A stretch of DNA of 64,000 nt. Source: JANQIV01 sp050117315 (lineage in GTDB: Bacteria > Bacteroidota > Ignavibacteria > Ignavibacteriales > Melioribacteraceae). Below are positions 1 to 9,149 of this stretch, piece by piece (the stretch's first letter is position 1; every line of letters begins with the position of its first letter). The position numbers were made by a program, and so were the translations under genes. The stretch spans positions 39,184 through 103,183 of the forward strand of contig JASFMY010000006.1 in NCBI GenBank assembly GCA_050117315.1, in the 5' to 3' direction. Below the pieces are notes generated by a model that did no database searches, had not been told where the DNA came from, and saw only the letters and a list, made by a program, of their open reading frames with translations.

Positions 1-10
1 TTCGACTGAC

Positions 11-36
11 TTTTTAGTTTGCAGAAACTTTAATAT
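11..36. repeat. One end of the AGAGTTTCTGCAAAA repeat family (partial copy)
   Basis: The segment contains AGTTTGCAGAAACTTTAATA preceded by GACTGACTTTTT. This resembles, in inverted orientation, the terminal part of the copies at 45309-45450, 56664-56876 and 63846-63879. Only one end is visible; the rest may lie left of the window or be lost. Confidence 0.45.
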
Positions 37-85
37 AGATTTATCTGCCGGACAAATTGATTGCCGGTTAAAGGGCGTTTTATTT

Positions 86-664
86 TCACACGGATATTAG
101 CTTTGCCAGATATCTCCAATAAAAAATCATCAGGGTTAAGAGTATGAGTGCCCCGATAAGTATTTTTAGAACAATTTTTGAATTGAGTTTCTCTTTATCT
201 TTCTTTAAAAGTCCTACCAGTATCAGCAATGAGCCCGCTATTTTATACTGGTCTGCAATATTGCCGGTTGCTACTCCGTGTAGTTTTATGAAATCACTTA
301 TATAGCCTTGTGAGAATGTGTCTATAATATTATTTGAAATAACAGCACACCAAAGCAATACCAACCCAAATGTAATTGTTTTCGAATATGGTTTAGCAAT
401 AGAATTAAATATGATTACCGGGAACACTATAAAACTTATAATAAAATATAAAATGTACTGATGTATATTTGTTATTTCATTTCTAACAAAGTCTAAGCTT
501 ATAAAACCGGGTATTATCATAATACCGGGTAAATTTTCCAAATATTTTTGGGCCAGTGCTTTTGTAACTTGATCTAAAACCATTAATGATAAGAGCAAAA
601 TAAACAGAACCATTATTTGTTTTTTGTTTTCTAAAACAACTTCCGAGAATTTTATTTTTATCAT
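86..664 (-). CDS. Signal peptidase II (LspA)-like membrane protein
   Basis: The 192-residue protein has four hydrophobic segments (about residues 17-35, 68-88, 97-113 and 163-185), the topology of prolipoprotein signal peptidase. LspA landmarks are visible: DQVTK near residue 31, FVRNE near 59, and the two catalytic-aspartate regions NIIDTFSQGYISDF (about 112-125) and GNIADQY (about 134-140). LspA cleaves lipoprotein signal peptides in the inner membrane after lipidation. The second motif normally reads FN(I/V)AD, so GNIAD is slightly divergent, and the usual Asn-Thr-Gly-Ala run after VRN is replaced. It may therefore be a second, divergent paralogue rather than the housekeeping enzyme. It stands alone, about 390 bp downstream of the YjbH-like cluster. 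Confidence 0.7.
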   Translation of the reverse strand: MIKIKFSEVVLENKKQIMVLFILLLSLMVLDQVTKALAQKYLENLPGIMIIPGFISLDFVRNEITNIHQYILYFIISFIVFPVIIFNSIAKPYSKTITFGLVLLWCAVISNNIIDTFSQGYISDFIKLHGVATGNIADQYKIAGSLLILVGLLKKDKEKLNSKIVLKILIGALILLTLMIFYWRYLAKLISV

Positions 665-1057
665 TTTGCACTATGGCGTTGCAGTTAAAGCACCGCCCCT
701 GAACAATTATTTTTTTTATTTCTTAATGAGACTTAATTTCCAACAAAAGAAAAAAATTTATCAAAATTAATTAATTTTGTAATTAATTAGAAATGAAAAT
801 GTGCCGGTTAGATGTTAGTGTATTATACACCTCTTCCAGAAAAACAGGAGGGTAAAGCATTAAACATCTTCAATTTGTAGTGCGGCACTTAAGAACAACT
901 ACTGTAAAGTAGAAGAGTAATAATTAAAATGTGTATAAAGTAAAATTAGGACAGTACCCTCTAATAAATCATTTATATACTTGGTTATCTTTTGTTATTT
1001 CATCTTAGTGTAATTATTTTTGTTACAAATATTCATTTGAACTGTGAAATATACATT
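665..1057. other. Intergenic region without recognised feature
   Basis: About 390 bp of AT-rich sequence separate the LspA-like gene from the envelope cluster. I see no convincing ORF, RNA gene or strong hairpin. It presumably holds the promoter of the LspA-like gene. Confidence 0.5.
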
Positions 1058-1819
1058 TTAAAGTATGAATTTATAACTTATTCCCCCTGAAAAACCATTT
1101 AAATCCATTAAGGAAACTAAAAGCTGTAACTTACCAAGGAATAGCAGCTTGATTCCACAATTAAAATACTTCGAATCGTGCTCCAACATAAAATCAGAAA
1201 AGGAATTTATCGGGATTGAAATTCCTCCAAAAAATCCTATAAATTGGTAATGATTCGATTTCATCCAATCTGCTCCATAACCAAGGTGAAATCCAATATT
1301 TTTAATAATGGAATTAAAATGAAAAATTTTTGAACCTACAAGATAGAGGGAATTAAAATGTCTTGCATCTCCCGACGAAATAGTAGTCCCAATATCATGA
1401 CAACCTAATACAATTGCAGGGAAAAAAATCCCTTCCTTTAGTATTTTCAACCTCAAACTTATCATCCTGTCGCCGACTGAAGTTTTACGCAACTCTTGAG
1501 GCAGACTTTGTCTAGTAAACCTGATACTTACTTCAAGAAAAGGGAGGTAACCAAGTGTAACAAAATAAGCCATAGCATGATATTTATATTTAGTATACTC
1601 CAGGTATTTTTTATTTAAGAAATTAACTCCCAAAATTAGATTTCCATCTGCTGCTATTTCAGCAGTTGGGACTGATACTAAACCTGATGTACCTGTAAGA
1701 GACTGGGCTTTTAGAGCTATTCTGCACAAAAAAAACAATATTAGCAAATGTATTAAACCGACTCTTATGAAAGTTTTGGGAAGATATTTCCAGGCAATAT
1801 TTATTACTGCCCTGGACAT
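1058..1819 (-). CDS. YjbH-like outer-membrane protein, N-terminal-half type
   Basis: The 253-residue protein has an N-terminal hydrophobic segment (about 18-38, ending ALKAQS), then SLTGTSGLVSVPTAEIAADGN. That is the hallmark opening of YjbH-family exopolysaccharide outer-membrane proteins (loop-strand 'GxxGLxxxPTAxxxxDG'). Alternating amphipathic strands follow and the protein ends in an aromatic residue near the C terminus (SYKFIL), as beta-barrels do. It is far shorter than full-length YjbH (about 700 residues) and corresponds only to the N-terminal part; a C-terminal-type partner is encoded at 3993-5300. It is probably transcribed last in the four-gene cluster 5300 to 1058. Function in capsule or exopolysaccharide export is inferred from the family. 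Confidence 0.6.
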   Translation of the reverse strand: MSRAVINIAWKYLPKTFIRVGLIHLLILFFLCRIALKAQSLTGTSGLVSVPTAEIAADGNLILGVNFLNKKYLEYTKYKYHAMAYFVTLGYLPFLEVSIRFTRQSLPQELRKTSVGDRMISLRLKILKEGIFFPAIVLGCHDIGTTISSGDARHFNSLYLVGSKIFHFNSIIKNIGFHLGYGADWMKSNHYQFIGFFGGISIPINSFSDFMLEHDSKYFNCGIKLLFLGKLQLLVSLMDLNGFSGGISYKFIL

Positions 1820-1913
1820 GTTATTTCCCTCATTAAATTAATATTCTGCTATAACTACCTAAAATCAATTATTTTGAATCACTAACTACCAACAATAACG
1901 GACAAATTATTGA

Positions 1914-2600
1914 TTAATTCTCAAAAAGATAGTTAAACGTGAGCGTTATTTCAGGTCCCGAAAGTGAAACATTCTCATCGCTTACATTACCGTATACATC
2001 TTCAAGCTGCTGGGTATAATCACCTAAAAGATAACGGAATTCGAGACCGGCAGAAAAGTTAGAAAATAATTCCTTTTCAACTCCAATAAGGGTATGCCAA
2101 ATAAAATCTCTGCCGTCATCAGTATCCTCGGCGCTGGTTCCGTTTGTAAAGGCTGTTTCAACTTTCTTTTGAATAAAGTAATAACCTCCCCCTACGCCAA
2201 TATAGGTCTGTAAAGCCTGAATATTAAAAAGCGGGAAATCAACAATTGCACTGCCGGTTAAACCTATAAGCCGTATTGAAAGTTTATTATTGTCCAATCC
2301 GACACTAGCAGGAAAATTTTGACGGTTTATAGATTCGTTCCAGTATTCAGCGCCAAGTTTAACACGCAACGGATCAATTATATTTGCTTGAATATTCAAC
2401 CTGCCGGTAAAATCTCCGCCAAAATTTTCATCTCCTTCCGCGAATGATGAATTATCATTCCAGTAATCCATTGAGGGTTTATACCAGCCAACATCTACAC
2501 CAATTGACCTGTAAATTGTTTGTGCACGAAAAATCGAAATCGTGCATGAAATCAAAAATAAAATCGTAAAAATTCTTAAACTATTTTTTATATGAATCAT
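1914..2600 (-). CDS. Outer-membrane beta-barrel protein
   Basis: This is a secreted protein of about 228 residues with a signal peptide (hydrophobic segment ending FRAQ) followed by amphipathic strands rich in aromatic and Gly residues (VDVGWYKPSM, YIGVGGGYYFIQKK, GLEFRYLLGDYTQQ). It ends in LTFNYLFEN, compatible with an eight- to ten-stranded OmpW/OmpA-like barrel. I placed the start at the ATG at 2600 because GGAGG lies five bases upstream; the longer frame from 2612 would put this ribosome-binding site inside the gene. It lies 94 bp upstream of the YjbH-like gene. Specific function unknown; a porin or accessory barrel for polysaccharide traffic is a guess. Confidence 0.6.
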   Translation of the reverse strand: MIHIKNSLRIFTILFLISCTISIFRAQTIYRSIGVDVGWYKPSMDYWNDNSSFAEGDENFGGDFTGRLNIQANIIDPLRVKLGAEYWNESINRQNFPASVGLDNNKLSIRLIGLTGSAIVDFPLFNIQALQTYIGVGGGYYFIQKKVETAFTNGTSAEDTDDGRDFIWHTLIGVEKELFSNFSAGLEFRYLLGDYTQQLEDVYGNVSDENVSLSGPEITLTFNYLFEN

Positions 2601-2662
2601 GAATTCCTCCAATTGATTTCTATAGTAAAGAATACTCTAAAAAAATGTTAATTGGCTTAAAT

Positions 2663-3961
2663 TTACCACCACCACGATCCACCACCTTGGTCATGTACGC
2701 ATTTGTAGTAGACGTGTGTAACTGATCCTAGTGTAATTAATTTGCCTTTGTATTTTATTTTACCTCCTATTGCAGCATATTCTGCCGAGATTTCGATTTC
2801 TTGTCCTGTCTCCACATCATAATATTTAGTCTTTATTTCACCAGTTGGCGCGTTTTCCTGTCCACTAGGACACTTTAATAACACATGTATTATTTCATGG
2901 TTTGAAGATCCAAAACAGTTGGCATTATGAATTTTAGGCAAAGATGAAGTTCGAGTAGTACTATTTAAACAAAACGTGATTACAGTAGGGTAGTCAAATT
3001 TGAAACCATAATTCCTCTCCAATAAAGAAATACAATATTCCTCTAACAAATCAGGAGGTTGCAGAGAAAGATTACTAACTTTTACTGAGTTAGCTGGTCG
3101 TTCAATACTAAAAACTTTCTTGGAATCAGTTACTAAAGAATCAATTAATGTGTTCTTTAGGATTTCTTCCTTAAAAGTATATTCTGAATTTAATGACAAA
3201 GTATACCTCCCAAATTCGTTAACTTCAACAATTGCAGTTAAGCTGTCTTCTTGTACAACCGGAACAAAAACTGATAATTCATTGACAGGTTTAATTTTAG
3301 TAGATTTCGTTAATAGTAGCTCAATTCCGGGAACCAACTTACATGGTAATGGGAACAAAATTCTAAATTGTCTCTCCGGTTTATTATCTGGAATTGCCTG
3401 AATATCCAAAATGGCTATTGGAATATTTTCATCAAAAAATGACCCGGCTTCCGGGCCTTCTAAAGGAGTAATAGTAATTTTTGTTTCTTGGGAAAAACAA
3501 CCGTCGGGTATTTGAACTTCAAAAAAACGAGAATCTCCAATTTTATCCGTGATTGTGCTTTGTTGACTGTTTATTGTTATACTAGTCCCCTTTTTTTTCA
3601 TGAATATTGAGTTTAGAATTGTAGCCTCGGATGTTATTGATACCAATATTGGAGTGAAGACATAATCATCTGCTTCAGCGATAAGGACATGCTGACCTGG
3701 TTCTAAAGAAGTTTCAATAATAAATTCTCCCATATTATTTGTATTAACGGTTTTGTTATCAAAAGTGACTTTTGCATTGCTGATCGGTTGATTTGTGGAT
3801 AAATCGAATATTTTTGATGCAACATTTGGCTTATATGAAATAGATATCGGTTCTGTTGGTCCGACCTTTTCAGTTTTGCAGCTCCACCATATTGTAAGCA
3901 TTACCGTAAATAAAAAAGCAACAAATAAACCGGAAATAGTATAGTTTTTCTTGGTCCTCAT
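2663..3961 (-). CDS. Lipoprotein with carboxypeptidase-regulatory-like domain
   Basis: The 432-residue protein starts after a good ribosome-binding site (GGGAGGG). A signal sequence ends at a lipobox-type cysteine (WWSC, about residue 28). A carboxypeptidase-regulatory-like (CarboxypepD_reg) beta-sandwich covers about residues 45-115 (IFDLSTNQPISNAKVTF... NMGEFIIE... PGQHVLIAEADDY). A middle part of about 120-260 resembles the ZU5/GAIN-like 'INTP' segment found after such domains (QIPDGCF, ITPLEGPEAG). The C-terminal part contains cysteines, a NHEIIH-like stretch near residue 354 and a Gly-Gly-Gly-Ser-Trp-rich tail. The protein is probably anchored at the cell surface or outer membrane. No enzymatic function can be assigned; HEIIH resembles a zinc-protease HExxH motif, but the surrounding sequence does not resemble a known protease. 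Confidence 0.55.
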   Translation of the reverse strand: MRTKKNYTISGLFVAFLFTVMLTIWWSCKTEKVGPTEPISISYKPNVASKIFDLSTNQPISNAKVTFDNKTVNTNNMGEFIIETSLEPGQHVLIAEADDYVFTPILVSITSEATILNSIFMKKKGTSITINSQQSTITDKIGDSRFFEVQIPDGCFSQETKITITPLEGPEAGSFFDENIPIAILDIQAIPDNKPERQFRILFPLPCKLVPGIELLLTKSTKIKPVNELSVFVPVVQEDSLTAIVEVNEFGRYTLSLNSEYTFKEEILKNTLIDSLVTDSKKVFSIERPANSVKVSNLSLQPPDLLEEYCISLLERNYGFKFDYPTVITFCLNSTTRTSSLPKIHNANCFGSSNHEIIHVLLKCPSGQENAPTGEIKTKYYDVETGQEIEISAEYAAIGGKIKYKGKLITLGSVTHVYYKCVHDQGGGSWWW

Positions 3962-3992
3962 ATACCCTCCCGTATATATAATTTGTTGATAA

Positions 3993-5300
3993 TTATCTAT
4001 ATAATACCAGTTGGTTATTAATAAAGTCTGGATTAAAAAATTTGATGAACTCGTCTATATTGTTTCCAGTGTTGTATAATAGGCCGTCATCTGTCAAACC
4101 CTTAGCCCTGTATTCCCACATAAAAGTTTTTGCCGGTCGAATTCTAACTCGACTTGATTTCATATATTTTGAAGGAAAAAGCGGGATAGAAAAATTAAGT
4201 CCGCCGTTATGATCGAGCTCGGTTCTTGTAATAAAGAAGCCGATATCGACCTCACCAAACTGCCTTTTGATATCAAACCTCCAGCCGGTGTCTTCATATA
4301 AAAACTTCCCGCAAGTAACTTTTACCGATAAATCCAGTTCACTAAAACGGTAACCGCCATTTATAAAAGGAGTGAAGCAATTCAAATGAGAATAATGCAA
4401 TACACCACCATAATACGAAGCGTAGCCTGTGTAACCCAATTTGGTACCCAAAGACCATTTCCCGTTTCCAAAATATTTTTTTATTTCAATATCAAATCCA
4501 TATCGGTTGCGTGTGAAATACCCTGTGGTTGCCGAGACAAAGATATTATAAGGTAAACGGGAAAATTGGCTTAAAGTTATTAGACCGGGTCTTAAGTAAT
4601 CTCCCTCAACAGTAAGCTCATTTTGAATCGGGATAATAAGTTGTGCCGATAAGGACATTCCAGCTAAAAAAGTGGTTTCAACTGCCGGAGCAAGATTTAT
4701 CTGTGATTCTACCGGGTCATCGTAATTCCCAAATTGGGCATGGAACTGCGGATGAATAGCAATATTGATAATGTAATCTGAATTATTTTTATAAGAAATA
4801 TTCTCCAATCGCTTCCATAGAGAATCAACACTAAGTGTCGTATTGATATTATCATAAAGATATTCGAAGATAGTATTTCTTTGCATTAAAGAACGGTATC
4901 TTGAAGGAGTGATTGTAAGAGCAATAATTGGAGTTTTACAATATTGTGGAATTAAAATTACATTCATATTTTCCGGCACGACCGGCACAACTATCTCCAG
5001 TACTTCCCTAATTGCATCTATTCCATAACGGTATATAATATTCTCATAAGTAACTATTACATTATTATCTTCAGAAAGAACCGCAACATTATTAAAGCCA
5101 CCTTTAATTAGTAAAGTCGTAACACGGCTTTCAATATTTTCCTTTTCGGACGCAAAATTTAAAGAGAGGTAAAAAAATAGACTAACCAGAGAAATGATTA
5201 TATATTTTTTTGAGGATTTAATACTGAAGAAAAAATTTAGGCGAGTGTTTAGCAAAAACAAAGCATATTTACAAAGATGCATTTTTAGCTCACTAAACAA
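3993..5300 (-). CDS. YjbH-like outer-membrane protein, C-terminal-half type
   Basis: The 435-residue protein has a late signal segment (about 30-50), suggesting the true start may be a few codons downstream. The mature part has a short alpha/beta domain to about residue 200 and then a run of beta strands. These match the C-terminal barrel of YjbH: INLAPAVETTFLAG, SVTTGYF-like, EIKKYFGNGKWSLGTKLGYTGY, and the closing GFFITRTELDHNGGLNFSIPLFP, equivalent to the YjbH 'GxxxTxTD....G.fxxxIPf' end. YjbH proteins accompany group-4 capsule or exopolysaccharide synthesis loci. Here the N-terminal type piece is a separate gene (1058-1819), two genes downstream. It is the first gene of the cluster; upstream is a roughly 490-bp AT-rich gap with a gene relic beyond it. 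Confidence 0.6.
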   Translation of the reverse strand: MFSELKMHLCKYALFLLNTRLNFFFSIKSSKKYIIISLVSLFFYLSLNFASEKENIESRVTTLLIKGGFNNVAVLSEDNNVIVTYENIIYRYGIDAIREVLEIVVPVVPENMNVILIPQYCKTPIIALTITPSRYRSLMQRNTIFEYLYDNINTTLSVDSLWKRLENISYKNNSDYIINIAIHPQFHAQFGNYDDPVESQINLAPAVETTFLAGMSLSAQLIIPIQNELTVEGDYLRPGLITLSQFSRLPYNIFVSATTGYFTRNRYGFDIEIKKYFGNGKWSLGTKLGYTGYASYYGGVLHYSHLNCFTPFINGGYRFSELDLSVKVTCGKFLYEDTGWRFDIKRQFGEVDIGFFITRTELDHNGGLNFSIPLFPSKYMKSSRVRIRPAKTFMWEYRAKGLTDDGLLYNTGNNIDEFIKFFNPDFINNQLVLYR

Positions 5301-5790
5301 TTAATAACAGATCATTCTATCTTACTGCATTAAGCGAATAAACTGTGAATATTATTAGAAGAAAAGCACACTATTTTGATGTTTTGAGGATTAATTATAG
5401 AGCCCAAAAGGAAAGATGTACATTACTTGGACAGAAGGTAAACCGCTTTTAGCTCTTTTCAAATTTTTAATGACTGAAACATCTTATCGTAACTGCGGAA
5501 AATATACTAAATGTTTTTATAAAATTAAAGCTATTATATTAATATTCTACATTACAAATGTATTGCTGTTTTATCTTTTATAGCATAAAAAATAAGGAAA
5601 TATCACCAGATTTACTTCGTAAGTAAATTAAAAAGGAATTATTGAAAAAACGATTAACTAAATTCGCTTGCTAATTATCTTTACTGAAGTTTCTTTCAAT
5701 CTCGTACTTTTTATTTTGGCAAATTATATTACCCACATTTTCTTTTTCAGACCGAATGATGAACATGGCTTTTCCATAAGAAAAGATTTC

Positions 5791-5960
5791 TCATTTCAGA
5801 GCTAAAGGTTCAAGTAATTGCAGATTACCGTTTGTGTAAACAAAAACCGAAATTTCTTCTCCCAATGCGCCAAGAGGTCCGAAGTCGTAGTGAAGATTCA
5901 ATCCTTCCAATAGTGTCTTTGTTAAAGTTCAGCAACTCCCTTGCCGTTAAGATTTAAAAA
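5791..5960 (-). pseudogene. Unidentified gene relic (C-terminal fragment)
   Basis: Reading leftward from about 5960, one frame gives NLNGKGVAEL then a stop. The adjacent frame continues with TKTLLEGLNLHYDFGPLG and ends at a TGA at 5791-5793 after ELLEPLALK-like residues. The amino-acid composition looks like genuine protein, but there is no start and a frameshift, so this looks like the tail of a decayed gene just downstream of galK. I do not recognise the family. The rest of the 5301-6061 gap shows no gene. Confidence 0.3.
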
Positions 5961-6061
5961 ATTAAGCTGATTAAAATAACTAAAAAAAAATGATCTTAAC
6001 AATTCTCTTTCCATTTATTAACCATGGCAAAATTAATTTGGATTTAAAACAGAATAAACCG

Positions 6062-7324
6062 CTAAGTAAAAACATAAGCTCCGTATGGTCTTATACTCAG
6101 CGTGCTAACGGAGTTCTTACCGAAAACAGGTTCAATCAAGTTTTTATATTCTTCAATAAAGATATCTTTTAAGAAAACCTGAATCGTACCTGCAAAGCCT
6201 CCCCCGTGAACTCTGCAAGCGCCTTCTTTTTTCTTTGCTATAAAATCCTCCGTTAACGCCAATGCAAGAGATAAAGGCTGTTCAGTAACATTATTCGGAG
6301 AATAAATATTCTGCAGGTATTTGTAAGAAGAGTTGCCAGATTCATTTACCAATTTTAAGAACAAAGCAAAGTCGTTATCTTTGAGGGCCTGAACCTGGCG
6401 TTCTACTCTTTCGTTTTCTTTAAAAAAATGAAATGCTCTTAAAAAAGCCCTATCTGAAATCAAATGGCGCAGTTTGTTTCTGCTTCCCATCAAGGTTCCA
6501 AAATCAATTTCACTGCAATTATTTTTTCCAAAAAACCTTGCTACTTCTTTCATTTCGCTGGGTATAGCTGCGTAATCATTGGTAAGGTTGTGGTGCGTTC
6601 CGCCAGTATCAACAACAAGCAGTTTATAATTTAAGGAAAAAAAATCAAACGGGATTTTCTGTATTACCGGGTTGTTGTTATCTTTAAAGTTAATATGTAC
6701 AATGCTTCCCAAAGCGCAAGCAACCTGGTCCATCAATCCGCAAGGTTTTCCGAAAAATTTATTCTCCGCAAACTGACCTATTTTTGCAATTGACTCACCC
6801 GATATTTTATTTTCATTATAGAAGTAATTAAATATACTTCCAATAAGCACTTCGAAAGACGCGGAAGAACTCAATCCCGAACCAACCATAACATCGCTGG
6901 TTACCGCACCTTTAAAGCCGCCGATTTTATAACCGTTAGTTACAAATCCCGACGCTATTCCTCTTATCAACGAATTGGAGGTTTCTTTTTCGCTTCCAAC
7001 TTTATCCAGTTCATTTAAATCAACAACAAAGGGTTTGTCATAACCTTCGGAAATAATTTCAACTTTATTGTCGTCACTTTGTGATACGCAAGCTATCGTA
7101 TCAAAGTTAATGCCTGCAGCGATAACACTGCCGCCGTTATGGTCGGTGTGATTACCGCTTAATTCCGATCTGCCCGGCGCGCTGATAAAAGCAGATTTTT
7201 TTTCATCGCCGTATTTATCGTTGTATTTTCCAAAAAGCTGTTCATACCTTTCTTTCTGTTGTTTTAAAATATTGTTATCACTTCCGTAAAGTAATGTTAA
7301 CGTTTCTTCAGATACTTTTTTCAT
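6062..7324 (-). CDS. galK: Galactokinase
   Basis: This GHMP-superfamily sugar kinase phosphorylates galactose to galactose-1-phosphate in the Leloir pathway. All three GHMP motifs are visible: the galactokinase signature variant GRSELSGNHTDHNGG (about residues 51-65; usually GRxNLIGEHTDYxxG), the ATP-binding loop VGSGLSSSASFE (about 135-146), and the C-terminal GACRVHGGGFAGT. The catalytic Asp region GKPCGLMDQ is also present. The GNHTDHN variant is typical of a galactokinase branch found in Clostridia and Bacteroidota. I prefer the ATG at 7324 over 7339, since AGGAAA lies just upstream of it. It follows the sodium symporter gene with a gap of about 25 bp, forming a galactose uptake/phosphorylation operon. 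Confidence 0.93.
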   Translation of the reverse strand: MKKVSEETLTLLYGSDNNILKQQKERYEQLFGKYNDKYGDEKKSAFISAPGRSELSGNHTDHNGGSVIAAGINFDTIACVSQSDDNKVEIISEGYDKPFVVDLNELDKVGSEKETSNSLIRGIASGFVTNGYKIGGFKGAVTSDVMVGSGLSSSASFEVLIGSIFNYFYNENKISGESIAKIGQFAENKFFGKPCGLMDQVACALGSIVHINFKDNNNPVIQKIPFDFFSLNYKLLVVDTGGTHHNLTNDYAAIPSEMKEVARFFGKNNCSEIDFGTLMGSRNKLRHLISDRAFLRAFHFFKENERVERQVQALKDNDFALFLKLVNESGNSSYKYLQNIYSPNNVTEQPLSLALALTEDFIAKKKEGACRVHGGGFAGTIQVFLKDIFIEEYKNLIEPVFGKNSVSTLSIRPYGAYVFT

Positions 7325-7349
7325 AACGTTTCCTACCATAATTAGTTTA

Positions 7350-8885
7350 TTACCAAAATATTATATAAAGTATTAATGTTGCTACTATAACCAGCGAACC
7401 TAATATTACCGTTGACCTTGAGGATTTCATATCAAAATCTTCTCTTACCGGAAGTGTTACCGGGGTTTTTTGCGGCATTGTTAGCGTCATGACAGTGAGT
7501 ACTGCCAGTACTACACCGAAACTGATTGCCATTCTATTCAAGAAAGCAATTTCATTAAAGAAGATAAGTAACAGACTGTATAATACTGCATTCAATATTA
7601 ACGCTACGGCGCCCGATTCTCTTGGAGCTTTTTTAACTAAAATTCCAAACAAAAAAGCAGCAAGCACACCGGGTGAAATGAATCCCTGGAATTCCTGGAT
7701 AAAGGTAAAAATTCCTTTTAAACTTGGATGCCCAAGGTAAGGCGCAATAAGACAACCTATCACCACAACTAAAACCGTTGCTATTCTTCCTATTTTTATA
7801 TTCTTTTTGTCGTCTTTTTCTTTGTTTATGTATTGGTTATAAATATCCATGGTAAAAATAGTTGAAGCAGAATTAATCATTGAAGAGAGGGAACTAATAA
7901 CAGCACCGCTTATTGCTGCAAATAAAAATCCTTTTAAACCGATTGGTACTAAGTGCCTAATTAAAAGCGGGTAAGCCGCATCACTGTTTGACATTTCCGC
8001 AACGTATATTTGTCCGGCAATAATTCCCGGAATAACTATTATGAACGGGATAGTTAACTTCAACAACGCCGCAAATACAATTCCCCTTTGTCCTTCCTTT
8101 AAGGACTTGGCAGCGAGTGTTCTTTGGGTAATGTACTGGTTTAATCCCCAGTAATAAAAATTCGGAATCCACAAACCCAGCACAAGGGCTGTCCACGGCA
8201 GTACAGAGTGATCTGCCGGAAGAATCATATGCATTTTATCGCTATTGGAAGACATAAACTCTCCCCATCCGCCTACTGCATTAAGAGAAAGATAAAGTAC
8301 AACAACACCGCCGAGCAGAAGCGCACCGCCTTGGAATAAATCCGCCCAGGCAACCGCTTTCAAACCTCCCCAGGCAGTATAAAATGCGGCTATAATACCG
8401 ATAAGCCAAATTGCCATTGTTAAATCCATATCAAAGATTGTGAACAGGGTTAAACCGCCTGAATAAATAACAGCAGAAACCGTAACAGCCACATAGGTTA
8501 AAATCATATATATAGCCATTATAGTACGCGCCGATTTATTATAACGGTACTCTAAAAATTCCGGGATGGTATAAATACCACAACTTAAAAATTTAGGTAA
8601 AAACAAGAATGCAACAATAACAAGTGTTATTGCAGCCAACCATTCGTAACTGGCAACAGCCAGACCGGTTAGCCCGGCGCCCTGCCCCGACATACCGACG
8701 AATTGTTCTGTTGAAATATTGGCAGCGATAAGAGAAATCCCTATTATCTGCCAGGTTAAACCTCTGCTAGCCAGGAAGAAGTCTTCGCTTGTTTTACCTT
8801 TCTTCCGGCTTTTGAATATACTGACTGAAACTACTACCAGTATAAATGCCACAAAAATGAAAATATCAATCCAGCTTAGTACCAT
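7350..8885 (-). CDS. SGLT-type sodium/sugar symporter (SSS family)
   Basis: The 511-residue, roughly 14-helix membrane protein belongs to the sodium:solute symporter family and is close in style to vSGLT and animal SGLTs. Marks of the sugar branch are WIPNFYYWGLNQYITQRTLAAKS (about 240-262), AFYTAWGGLKAVAWADLFQGGAL near residue 165-187, and SLSSMINSASTIFTMDIY (sodium-site helix 8 region, about 330-347). It is predicted to import galactose (or glucose) with Na+ across the inner membrane. The position directly before galK and after the galT relic supports galactose. A GGGG-type ribosome-binding site precedes the ATG at 8885. Transcription probably starts near the LacI-type operator at 9136. Confidence 0.9.
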   Translation of the reverse strand: MVLSWIDIFIFVAFILVVVSVSIFKSRKKGKTSEDFFLASRGLTWQIIGISLIAANISTEQFVGMSGQGAGLTGLAVASYEWLAAITLVIVAFLFLPKFLSCGIYTIPEFLEYRYNKSARTIMAIYMILTYVAVTVSAVIYSGGLTLFTIFDMDLTMAIWLIGIIAAFYTAWGGLKAVAWADLFQGGALLLGGVVVLYLSLNAVGGWGEFMSSNSDKMHMILPADHSVLPWTALVLGLWIPNFYYWGLNQYITQRTLAAKSLKEGQRGIVFAALLKLTIPFIIVIPGIIAGQIYVAEMSNSDAAYPLLIRHLVPIGLKGFLFAAISGAVISSLSSMINSASTIFTMDIYNQYINKEKDDKKNIKIGRIATVLVVVIGCLIAPYLGHPSLKGIFTFIQEFQGFISPGVLAAFLFGILVKKAPRESGAVALILNAVLYSLLLIFFNEIAFLNRMAISFGVVLAVLTVMTLTMPQKTPVTLPVREDFDMKSSRSTVILGSLVIVATLILYIIFW

Positions 8886-8959
8886 GTTGTCCCCAAGTTT
8901 ATGTTAAAATAATGCCCATACGAAGAATTCCGTTTTCGCAGGGTTCAAGAATTATCAAA

Positions 8960-9133
8960 ATTTTTTTTAGTTTGCTCTTTCATTATTGGGGCAAATATAT
9001 ATAGAGTCATCCGTTGAATGGGAAATTTTGCGGCTTTTTCCAATTGTTTATGCCAAAATTTCTTTTTCGCATGAGACGGAACAAGTACCCTTTCACCAGT
9101 TAAAGGATAAAAACTTTTGTGAGATTTTTTCAT
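8960..9133 (-). pseudogene. galT: Relic of galT (N-terminal fragment of galactose-1-phosphate uridylyltransferase)
   Basis: From an ATG at 9133 the frame reads MKKSHKSFYPLTGERVLVPSHAKKKFW. This aligns with the GalT opening H-R-R-x-N-x-LTGEWVLVSPHRAKRPWQ in the intact copy at 54372-55412. After a frameshift near 9010, the next frame gives YICPNNERAN, matching the zinc-site segment CYLCPGNSRAN, then stops. Everything after about residue 65 of GalT is gone, and the symporter gene begins about 75 bp further. The operator in front of the relic (9136-9149) is preserved and also occurs in front of the intact galT. The 75-residue ORF 8945-9172 covering this region is therefore not a functional gene. 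Confidence 0.82.
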
Positions 9134-9135
9134 AT

Positions 9136-9149
9136 TGCAAACGTTTGCA
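9136..9149. promoter_or_regulatory. LacI-type operator
   Basis: TGCAAACGTTTGCA is a perfect 14-bp palindrome with the central CG typical of LacI/GalR/CcpA-family sites. It ends three bases before the ATG of the galT relic. The identical 14-mer occurs at 55425-55438 in front of intact galT, next to a LacI-family gene. Confidence 0.82.
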
